Of a stretch of DNA of 35,153 bases, positions 29,046 through 35,153 are shown in pieces. The first letter of the stretch is position 1, and each line of letters begins with the position of its first letter. The translations under genes and the position numbers were made by a program. The notes under the pieces were generated by a model. The model was given only the letters and a program-made list of their open reading frames with translations, was not told the DNA's origin and searched no databases. The DNA is from an uncultured Thiotrichaceae bacterium (GTDB lineage: Bacteria; Pseudomonadota; Gammaproteobacteria; Thiotrichales; Thiotrichaceae), in assembly GCA_902727985.1 (NCBI GenBank), contig CACVAY010000071.1, forward strand, positions 25,710 to 60,862. The letters run 5' to 3'.

Positions 29046-29626
29046 TGGATCTAAATTATATTGATATAGGTATTGTTGTTCTGACATTGTTGTCAGCCCT
29101 TGTTGGTTTTGTGAGAGGCTTTGTAAGGGAAGCAATATCATTAACAACATGGGTTGCGGCGATTGCTCTAGCATTTATTTTTGCAGAGACGTTATCAGCA
29201 AAACTACCTTTCAATATATCGCATGATTTGGCGCGAATGGGGGTGTCTTTTCTCCTGATCTTTATTGGCGTTATCGTGTTGGGTTCCATCATCAATTATC
29301 TATTTACGAAAGCAATCAGCGCTATCGGTCTTGGTGCTGTTGACAGAGTTCTGGGGGGAGCCTTTGGGGTTCTCCGAGGTGCTTTGATTGTTACTCTAGC
29401 TGTTCTACTTTTGGGTCTGGGATTGACGCCGATCACAGAAATGGATCTTTGGAAAACATCGCAATTGATTCCCCATTTCTCGGATGCTGCTGAGTGGTTG
29501 AAGGAATCTATTCCAGAAAATGTCGCCGAACAAATCAAAGCTCTGGGTGAACGTCTTGGGATTTCTGCGGAAGATATTCCTATAAATTCCGAATCTGCCG
29601 TTACCACACCCGCTAAACCAGAATGA
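29045..29626 (+). CDS. cvpA: CvpA family membrane protein
   Basis: This 193-residue inner-membrane protein begins DLNYIDIGIVVLTLLSALVG, the CvpA hallmark, followed by GFVRGFVREAISLTTWV. Four hydrophobic helices cover about 8-165, with VDRVLGGAFGVLRGALIV before the last. CvpA was named for colicin V export; its general role is unclear and links to envelope stress are reported. In most gammaproteobacteria purF follows, but here an unrecognised gene does, joined by a four-base ATGA overlap. It also overlaps the SPOR gene by one base. Confidence 0.93.
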   Translation: MDLNYIDIGIVVLTLLSALVGFVRGFVREAISLTTWVAAIALAFIFAETLSAKLPFNISHDLARMGVSFLLIFIGVIVLGSIINYLFTKAISAIGLGAVDRVLGGAFGVLRGALIVTLAVLLLGLGLTPITEMDLWKTSQLIPHFSDAAEWLKESIPENVAEQIKALGERLGISAEDIPINSESAVTTPAKPE

Positions 29627-30030
29627 TCCCGAATTTTCCACAGCAGACGTTAAATGTTGCAGATCGGAAGCTTTTAAAACACTTTCATGCATTATCTTCA
29701 GCAAACCGTGAGACGCTTCTCCGGTTTGCTGAATTTCTAGTTATTGATAGTGCTGCAGATAATGAAGAATCATTGAAACGTTCAGAGAAACCATCTTCTC
29801 CCCAAGCGCCTGAGGTTATAGAACGTCCAGCTGAGGAGAGTGTTATTAAAGCTATTAAGCGCCTTTCTGCTACGTACCCAATGGTGGATAAGTCTACCAT
29901 GTTAAATCAGACTTCAGACCTTATGACAAAGCATTTGATTCATGGGCAATCCGCATCTGAAGTCATTGATCAATTAGAAAAGCAGTTCGAGGAAGCCTAT
30001 CAAACGTATTGTGCTGAATTTACAATATAG
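29623..30030 (+). CDS. Hypothetical 135-residue protein coupled to cvpA
   Basis: I do not recognise the family. The protein is soluble, with no signal peptide or membrane segment. It has two predicted helical parts: residues 10-45 (ADRKLLKHFHALSSANRETLLRF), resembling a short helical bundle, and 70-135 (VIKAIKRLSATYPMVDKS and a long C-terminal helix). An acidic, Pro-rich linker (about 50-70) joins them. The ATGA overlap with cvpA shows co-translation, so it is a real gene and may work with CvpA. Codon use looks like that of its neighbours. It occupies the place of purF. Confidence 0.8.
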   Translation: MIPNFPQQTLNVADRKLLKHFHALSSANRETLLRFAEFLVIDSAADNEESLKRSEKPSSPQAPEVIERPAEESVIKAIKRLSATYPMVDKSTMLNQTSDLMTKHLIHGQSASEVIDQLEKQFEEAYQTYCAEFTI

Positions 30031-30087
30031 CTACTGCCAATGTTGGTGTCTTGTTAACAGAGCGTCTGGTTATTTCAACCCATAAAT

Positions 30088-31185
30088 CTAGGCTATATCA
30101 GACAAGCGAATCTCTTCTAATAGTTCATAGGGATCTTGGTTTCTGTTATCAGTAACTTTATCAGTAACTTCCGAGCAAATACGTTGCATGATGGGTAAAA
30201 GCTCAAAGAACAGCTCAAGAAGTTCAGGGTCTAGCGAACGTCCCGACATTTCCTTCATTAGTTTGGTCACAACGTCTTCAGAGAAAGCTTTTTTATAGAC
30301 GCGTTCATGGATGAGAGCATCATATTTATCAACAATACAGACAATCCTGGCGGTTACGGGAATTTCTTTTTCTCTGAGTCCATGAGGATACCCTTGACCA
30401 TCCCACCGTTCATGGTGGCACAAGGCAATGGTAGAAGCCATATTTAGCACAGGAATGTTGCTATCTCCCAATAAGTTGGCTCCAATCTCGGTATGTTGTT
30501 TCATTATTTCAAATTCTTCGTCAGTGAGTTTGCCTTTTTTAAGAAGAATTTTATCAGGGATTCCTATTTTTCCGATGTCATGCATGGTCGCGGCTATACG
30601 GATATCATCAATACGTTGTTCATCCCACCCCAATGCTTTTGCCATAGCGGCCGCATATAAACCGATACGTTTGACATGAGCCTCGGTTTCCTCATCACGA
30701 TAGCTGGTCAAACTAACAAGCTTTATAGCGATCTGTTCTTTCTGCTGTTGTACATGTCGTGTACGTTTTGCAATTTCGTTTTCAAGTTTTTCCTGAGAAA
30801 GTAGCCCTTCTCGAAGAGATTGTAACCGTTGTACTTCTTGTCGGTATTTCTCACCAAGGTTTTGTAAGAGAAGTATATCCTCGCCATCAATTTTTATGGC
30901 ACTTGCTTCTAGCGCTAACTCATGACCTTTTTCATCCGCTTCAACCCATGGCCCCGAAGTAAGAGCCTCTATTTTTCCCGATTTCCAATGGCGTTCTGCT
31001 TCATCGATAAAGCACCCTAGGTAAGGAAAATATTGAGTTAACCGGTAAGTGCCTTCACTGTTATGGTTGAGAAAAAAAAGAAGCCAATCAGTTGGTCTGG
31101 AATGAATAATAAATTTGCCGTTAGTGTCTTTTTTAAAGACCACCACATCAAATGAGTTATATATGAGTTCTTCTAGTTTATCCAT
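30088..31185 (-). CDS. HD-GYP phosphodiesterase-like protein with unassigned N-terminal domain
   Basis: The C-terminal HD-GYP domain (about 158-320 of 365) is complete by motif: SYRDEETEAHVKRIGLYAA, MHDIGKIGIPDKIL (His202/Asp203), and CHHERWDGQGYPHGL with the GYP triad, then DKYDALIHERVYKKAF. Cyclic-di-GMP hydrolysis is therefore likely. Residues 1-115 form a separate domain (DVVVFKKDTNGKFIIHSRP, WVEADEKGHELALEASAI) that may be PAS-like or a novel sensor. A coiled coil (about 115-155) joins them. The start ATG at 31185 lies within the last codons of the GTPase gene (8-bp overlap). A TTG at 31260 would extend it across the GTPase frame and is rejected. Confidence 0.92.
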   Translation of the reverse strand: MDKLEELIYNSFDVVVFKKDTNGKFIIHSRPTDWLLFFLNHNSEGTYRLTQYFPYLGCFIDEAERHWKSGKIEALTSGPWVEADEKGHELALEASAIKIDGEDILLLQNLGEKYRQEVQRLQSLREGLLSQEKLENEIAKRTRHVQQQKEQIAIKLVSLTSYRDEETEAHVKRIGLYAAAMAKALGWDEQRIDDIRIAATMHDIGKIGIPDKILLKKGKLTDEEFEIMKQHTEIGANLLGDSNIPVLNMASTIALCHHERWDGQGYPHGLREKEIPVTARIVCIVDKYDALIHERVYKKAFSEDVVTKLMKEMSGRSLDPELLELFFELLPIMQRICSEVTDKVTDNRNQDPYELLEEIRLSDIA

Positions 31186-31681
31186 GATGTTGTAGCAGTT
31201 GCCCCCCCAGGTTACTGAATATTGAATCGACGCTTTGACCAGACTTTGCGCTGGTCTCAAAAACAGGATAATCGGTTCTCTTAAGTTGTGAGAATTGTTC
31301 CTCTGTTACTTCCCACTCATGCTTGATATCTGCTTTATTAATCGCAAATACCACAGGAATCTCACCACAAGACTCGACGACCTTTTGGTGTATTGATAAT
31401 GCCTTGTGGACTGTTGAATTACGTGATCCATCGATGACGATAATATAGCCATCTAGTCCACGTAAATAAGCAGGACGAATGTTCGTAAAATCATCTTCAC
31501 CGGCAATATCCCAAATCATCAGTGATAGTTGTTTACCATCAATTTCAAACACTGCTTTGTCTATTTTAACCCCAACCGTTGTTAAATATTTGTCACTAAA
31601 CAGACTATTAATGTGCTGTTGGATCAGGCTGGTTTTCCCCACGGCAAAAGAGCCAAGCAAGCAAATTTTTTTTTGTATCAT
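31178..31681 (-). CDS. Ras/Rab-like small GTPase
   Basis: This 167-residue single-domain GTPase has all five G motifs: P-loop GSFAVGKTS (10-18), switch I TTVGV with Thr35, G3 WDIAGEDD (57-64), NKAD (115-118) and ETSAKS (142-147). The overall pattern is closest to eukaryotic-type Rab/Ras and not to Era, EngA or MglA. Glu62 stands where Ras has the catalytic Gln61, so intrinsic hydrolysis may be slow or need a partner. No C-terminal Cys for lipidation is present (it ends LLQHHG), so membrane association would need the neighbouring OmpA-like protein. GGGAG lies 11 nt before the ATG, overlapping the previous stop. Gap 15 bp. Confidence 0.94.
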   Translation of the reverse strand: MIQKKICLLGSFAVGKTSLIQQHINSLFSDKYLTTVGVKIDKAVFEIDGKQLSLMIWDIAGEDDFTNIRPAYLRGLDGYIIVIDGSRNSTVHKALSIHQKVVESCGEIPVVFAINKADIKHEWEVTEEQFSQLKRTDYPVFETSAKSGQSVDSIFSNLGGQLLQHHG

Positions 31682-31696
31682 ATGCGTTATTTCTCC

Positions 31697-33412
31697 CTAA
31701 TAAACGCGAATTTGAAAACGAATACTTCGTTCGTTCTCGATGTTTATTTCTTGTTGGTTGTACTGACTTTGCGACACTAGAATAAAACTTGGCACACCTG
31801 ATTGGATCAGCGCATGTTTAATATAAGTTTCGCGTTTTGTTCTTAATTTTCTGTTTTCTTGAAGGCTCCCGGTTTGGTCGGTATTGCCAATGATTTGTAT
31901 TTGAAGTGATTGTTGCAAGCTATTCGTAAGACGCAGTAGCTCAATGATAGACTGGGCTAACTGCTGAATTTGATGTTCTTGATTCGCTAAAGCTGTCGCT
32001 TTGACATCAAAAAAGAACTTTGATTGTTCAATGCCACGAATAAGAGCTTGAGATTGTTGAGAGCGAGTATCTACAACAACGGCCACTTCAGCTGGAATTA
32101 CTTTAAGTTGCTCAGTATTAATACCCTTCAAGCCTGCGACGAATCGCCAATTCTGGTTTAATTGATCAACCCATGTTTCATGTGCAGTACCTCTAATGTA
32201 CAAAATTGCATCATCATGAAGTGTACTAAGCACTCCATCGGGAGGGATCAGTTTTTGCTTTGCGCGTCGAGATAGCATTTCCTTATCCATTGATAAATAG
32301 GGAGCTAGATTAAGCGTGGTTATGTCTCGTGTAATGTCGTGCTGTTGAATGATTTTTTTTGGATCATCAGCTAAGGGGTCAATCAAAGCATCGATTTTAT
32401 ATCCATTGTAAGTTTGGGCCTTATCGAGAATCACCAGACCAGGTGTTTGTTCAAGCTCATTGAGAACAGTTTCCCATTGTTGCTGCTTTTGATAATTTTG
32501 GTAAAACGAAAAGGCTGCTAATCCCAAAAAAGCCGCAATGATGATATATAAGAATTTTGGCGATGATTTCTTCGTCGCTGTTCGCTGTTCCTGTTTGATC
32601 AGGCAACTTCTTAACCACGACTCCGACCTAGAGAAGGCTGCTGTATCGCCATTGTAGCCTTCGAATTCCTGACCAAAATTCTGATGGATTTCTTCTAATG
32701 TATCGCTTAATAAATCATTGAAGTAATTAGGAACATGGCCACGTATCACGCAGGCAATGACAGCTCGGGGGCCATGCTCCATTTGTACGGTCAATTCGCC
32801 CAAGCGCATCTGGCGTAGGTTATCATCATGATCAACATCGAAGGAGTCTTTGATGAAATCTTGAATGGCAGTGAGCATCCCTGACACCATATCAGGGTCA
32901 TTGGTTAAAGCATGCTCGGCTTGTAGGTGTTGAAGCAATAAGCCATTATCTTTATGAATCAAAAATACCTGTTCAACCTGATATTCCAGAGTGTTCATCA
33001 TCATAATGTGTGCATAGCTTTGCCCAGTACGCCATGCATCGAAACGCCAGCGCAAAGCGCGAATTGACAAACTATGTTCCAGCATCTGATTTAATTGAGC
33101 CATGCTATCTGCGAGTGTTTGGTAAATAGACTTACGAATAGCAGGCCCCATAACAGGGTAGAGCACGTCTGCGATTTTTTTAGGATTATTATAAATGGAT
33201 TCGATGAGCATCTGCTCAATCAGAGGGCTTAAGGTTTTTGGAAATGATTGATCTGTATCGAGGCGTTTTTTAATGGCCTCTGAAATGACCTGAGAAACAT
33301 GTGTACTGAACGCTTCATGGTCTTCATAACGCTCACGTAGTTGCAATAATGCATCATAATTATCGCCGAAAAGAAGTTTTCGTAATTGTATTATGTCAGC
33401 AGAGCCCGTCAC
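31697..33412 (-). CDS. OmpA-like membrane protein with cytoplasmic roadblock/longin-like domain
   Basis: The 571-residue protein starts with GTG (weak SD TAGGG). Residues 10-50 carry the helical LRKLLFGDNYDALLQLRERYED. About 143-228 (VEQVFLIHKDNGLLL, GMLTAIQDFIKDSF, LGELTVQMEHGPRAVIACV) reads as a roadblock/LC7 or longin-type alpha-beta fold. A single membrane helix lies at 287-305 after a basic KKSSPK. From about 466 is an OmpA-like domain with Asp512 and Arg527 at the 15-residue spacing of the peptidoglycan-binding Asp271/Arg286 of A. baumannii OmpA. The layout predicts an N-terminus in the cytoplasm facing the GTPase and a C-terminus on the cell wall. No signal peptide is present. Tandem with the GTPase gene. 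Confidence 0.85.
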   Translation of the reverse strand: MTGSADIIQLRKLLFGDNYDALLQLRERYEDHEAFSTHVSQVISEAIKKRLDTDQSFPKTLSPLIEQMLIESIYNNPKKIADVLYPVMGPAIRKSIYQTLADSMAQLNQMLEHSLSIRALRWRFDAWRTGQSYAHIMMMNTLEYQVEQVFLIHKDNGLLLQHLQAEHALTNDPDMVSGMLTAIQDFIKDSFDVDHDDNLRQMRLGELTVQMEHGPRAVIACVIRGHVPNYFNDLLSDTLEEIHQNFGQEFEGYNGDTAAFSRSESWLRSCLIKQEQRTATKKSSPKFLYIIIAAFLGLAAFSFYQNYQKQQQWETVLNELEQTPGLVILDKAQTYNGYKIDALIDPLADDPKKIIQQHDITRDITTLNLAPYLSMDKEMLSRRAKQKLIPPDGVLSTLHDDAILYIRGTAHETWVDQLNQNWRFVAGLKGINTEQLKVIPAEVAVVVDTRSQQSQALIRGIEQSKFFFDVKATALANQEHQIQQLAQSIIELLRLTNSLQQSLQIQIIGNTDQTGSLQENRKLRTKRETYIKHALIQSGVPSFILVSQSQYNQQEINIENERSIRFQIRVY

Positions 33413-33424
33413 TGAATTACCCTA

Positions 33425-34009
33425 CTAGCTACTTTCGAGCTGTTTTGCAAGTTCAGCAAAGGTATTAGCTAATAGTTCGCGATCCGCTTTATCTTTCTTA
33501 AGCTTTGCATGCTCTTCTTCAAAGAGATTCATCAGGTCTTGTTGTTCTTGAGCAAATTCTTTTCTTAGTGCAGCGATTTCTGATGTCATTTTTGTTGATA
33601 GTTGTGTAAACATTTTTTGCATGTTTTCACTAAGCACAAGATGTTGCTGAGATATTTCCTTGAAACGTTTCTGATGCTGAATGTTATCATCAAGACGTGC
33701 TTTGTTTTCATCAGACAGTAACTGATTGAGCAGGCGAATCTCGGTATGCAGAATGTCAAAATCATTCGACATATCGTATCGGATCTTCTGGTCGTGATTA
33801 TCAATCAAAAGCTCAAGATCAATAATGCGCTGATCATGCTCGCGCTTTTGTTCACCGAACAAAATGTCGCGAACCATACTTAAGCTATTATCTTCTGCCT
33901 GTGACTCTGAATGAGTGTGGTGATGATTTTCCGCATTGATCGTTTCAGGGGTTTGCTGAGAAGGCTTATCATCAAGCTGCGAGGGGTTCTCTATAGTGGT
34001 ATTTGTCAT
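33425..34009 (-). CDS. Coiled-coil protein, first gene of the GTPase cluster
   Basis: This 194-residue soluble protein is not a recognised family. The first 45 residues are polar, with a short His run (NHHHTHS). SMVRDILFGEQKREHDQRI (44-62) resembles the N-terminal LFG motif of the next gene's product. The rest (about 55-190) is a charged, Gln/Leu/Glu-rich coiled coil. It lies 12 bp before the OmpA-like gene. No SD is evident; the leader is A/T-rich with a tandem ATTATAAAA repeat. It is likely a cytoplasmic scaffold for the OmpA-like protein or the GTPase. Expression probably starts at the promoter at 34047-34075. Confidence 0.82.
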   Translation of the reverse strand: MTNTTIENPSQLDDKPSQQTPETINAENHHHTHSESQAEDNSLSMVRDILFGEQKREHDQRIIDLELLIDNHDQKIRYDMSNDFDILHTEIRLLNQLLSDENKARLDDNIQHQKRFKEISQQHLVLSENMQKMFTQLSTKMTSEIAALRKEFAQEQQDLMNLFEEEHAKLKKDKADRELLANTFAELAKQLESS

Positions 34010-34046
34010 GATTTTTATAATTTTTATAATTTGATCTGACTAAAAT

Positions 34047-34075
34047 ATCATAGGGTGTGTGTAAAATACCAACAA
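34047..34075 (-). promoter_or_regulatory. Candidate promoter of the GTPase/HD-GYP operon
   Basis: On the minus strand, TTGTTG (34070-34075), a 17-bp spacer and TATGAT (34047-34052) lie 38 bp upstream of the coiled-coil gene start. This agrees with one transcript covering the four genes down to 30088. Confidence 0.45.
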
Positions 34076-34164
34076 ATTAGATGTGCGGGCGAGAGAAGCA
34101 TCGAGACGCCAAAATAATAGAACTCGCTATGTCTGGTTCAATCAAGGTTTTTAGAAATTAAGAA

Positions 34165-35070
34165 CTACTGCTTAGAAAGCCAGTCGGTTATTAAGGCAAA
34201 CACTTGTTTTGGGGTTTCTTCTTGCGGCATATGTCCCGCATCACGAATCAGTTTGAGGGTGCTATTGGTAAGGTCATTATGTAAGCGTTTCGCATTACGG
34301 CGATGAATGACAACATCATGATAACCCCAGATGATTAAAGTGGGTTGTTGGATTTGTGCGTATTGTTGGGATACTGCTTCTATATCTTCAGGAATTAATT
34401 GCTTGGTTGATTGTAGAAACACATACCGAGAACGAGGGCGTAATAAATTGCGTGCATATTCTTTGACCCCTTCAGAGGGAATCTTCATATCATTGTAAAA
34501 TGAAAACTTATAAGCCTGTTTGGCCTGCTTTGTGGGGGAGACTACGTAGATACCGATGTCTCCAACAACAGGTTTTGATAAATCACGTAGCATGGAGGGT
34601 AGGTTTTGTTTGTAGGCTGCTGCATCAATTAAAACAAGACGCTCGATATCCCATGTTTCTTGTTCTGCCATTAAGGTTAATGCGAGAGCGACTCCGCCCC
34701 CTAGAGAGTGCCCAACCAGGGTAAACTTGTCTAACTGCTGCTGCTCTATAAATTGTTTAACAACGATGGCTTGATCATAAATGGAATAGCGGCCATCTCT
34801 TGGCTTAGGTGATTTTCCAAAGCCTTTCATATCCAGACTAATCACTCGGTATTGCTTAGCAAGATCATCGACAAGATAGCGCCAGGTAAAACTGCTTTCT
34901 CCTAAACCATGCAGTAATAACAGTGTTTCGCCAGTACCTTGTTCTTCATAGTGTAGTTGGGGGATGATTTGAGCGGGTTTTCGCTCGACGCGCTCTTTCC
35001 ATGTGACCGGTGAAACCGCAGTGCAACCTGTGAGGCCTAGTAGTGCCAAGAATGCCCAAAATGCTTTCAT
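34165..35070 (-). CDS. Lipoprotein alpha/beta hydrolase
   Basis: The 301-residue protein starts with a lipoprotein signal: MKAFWAFLALLGLTGC, with LTGC lipobox and Cys16, then Thr and Ala, which favours the outer membrane. The alpha/beta hydrolase core shows the oxyanion HGLGESSFTW (54-63), nucleophile Ser122 in VGHSLGGGVA, Asp252 in WGYHDVV and His280 in DAGHMPQEE. A cap region lies between. Substrate is unknown; ester or epoxide hydrolysis, or lactonase-like action, all fit the fold. GGACG lies before the ATG. It is separated by 155 bp from the coiled-coil gene and is not clearly part of that operon. Confidence 0.9.
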   Translation of the reverse strand: MKAFWAFLALLGLTGCTAVSPVTWKERVERKPAQIIPQLHYEEQGTGETLLLLHGLGESSFTWRYLVDDLAKQYRVISLDMKGFGKSPKPRDGRYSIYDQAIVVKQFIEQQQLDKFTLVGHSLGGGVALALTLMAEQETWDIERLVLIDAAAYKQNLPSMLRDLSKPVVGDIGIYVVSPTKQAKQAYKFSFYNDMKIPSEGVKEYARNLLRPRSRYVFLQSTKQLIPEDIEAVSQQYAQIQQPTLIIWGYHDVVIHRRNAKRLHNDLTNSTLKLIRDAGHMPQEETPKQVFALITDWLSKQ

Positions 35071-35153
35071 TGTCGTCCTTTAAATACAGCTGGAATACTA
35101 TAGATGATATTGTAACTGAAAGGCGTCCATCGGCTGATAGGTACTTCAGCTTT

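Noticed and set aside
31186-31260. TTG start extending the HD-GYP protein by 25 residues
   Set aside because: The extension lies wholly inside the GTPase gene and has no family-like sequence. The ATG at 31185 gives a natural short overlap.

Overview
The window is chromosomal DNA of a gammaproteobacterium with moderate GC (about 43% by eye). Several gene orders point there: thrS-infC-rpmI-rplT-pheS-pheT-ihfA-merR-like, hflK-hflC-DUF2065-hisZ-purA and SPOR(dedD-like)-cvpA, together with a Pseudomonas-type DapD/DapC pair. A sulfur-oxidizer or methylotroph-like lineage (Thiotrichales-like) is possible, but this is a weak guess. I see no tRNA, rRNA, insertion sequence, prophage or CRISPR array.

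Layout. 1-9736 is read on the minus strand: the 5' part of an Ala/Asp-rich anchored protein, mfd (transcription-repair coupling), a membrane sugar-phosphate transferase, dapD and dapC (lysine/peptidoglycan precursor synthesis), folE and a spermidine-synthase-fold protein. 10152-12452 (+) is a large secreted protein with a clan GH-A-like centre and a CBM9-like C-terminus. A rhodanese (-) and fbp (+) diverge around 13000. 14375-21789 (+) is the translation cluster: threonyl-tRNA synthetase, IF3 (starting at a rare ATC codon), L35, L20, both PheRS subunits, IHF alpha and a MerR-like regulator. It is broken by a strong terminator between rplT and pheS and closed by another after the MerR-like gene. 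22198-26911 (+) carries the HflKC regulators of FtsH, a small DUF2065 membrane protein, HisZ and PurA. 27038-30030 (+) carries a membrane protein with a degenerate GGDEF domain, a SPOR protein, CvpA and an unrecognised 135-residue protein.

The last block, 30088-34009 on the minus strand, is the most unusual. Four closely packed genes encode, in transcription order, a coiled-coil protein, an inner-membrane-anchored OmpA-like protein with a cytoplasmic roadblock/longin-like region, a Ras/Rab-like small GTPase, and an HD-GYP protein with an unassigned N-terminal domain. Spacings are 12 bp, 15 bp and an 8-bp overlap, and a plausible promoter lies 38 bp upstream of the first start codon. I read it as a candidate signalling module linking a peptidoglycan-binding envelope protein, a switch GTPase and cyclic-di-GMP turnover. 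A lipoprotein alpha/beta hydrolase (-) lies upstream.

Domain calls come from motif reading, not database searches. Start codons were chosen by Shine-Dalgarno (SD) match and family alignment.
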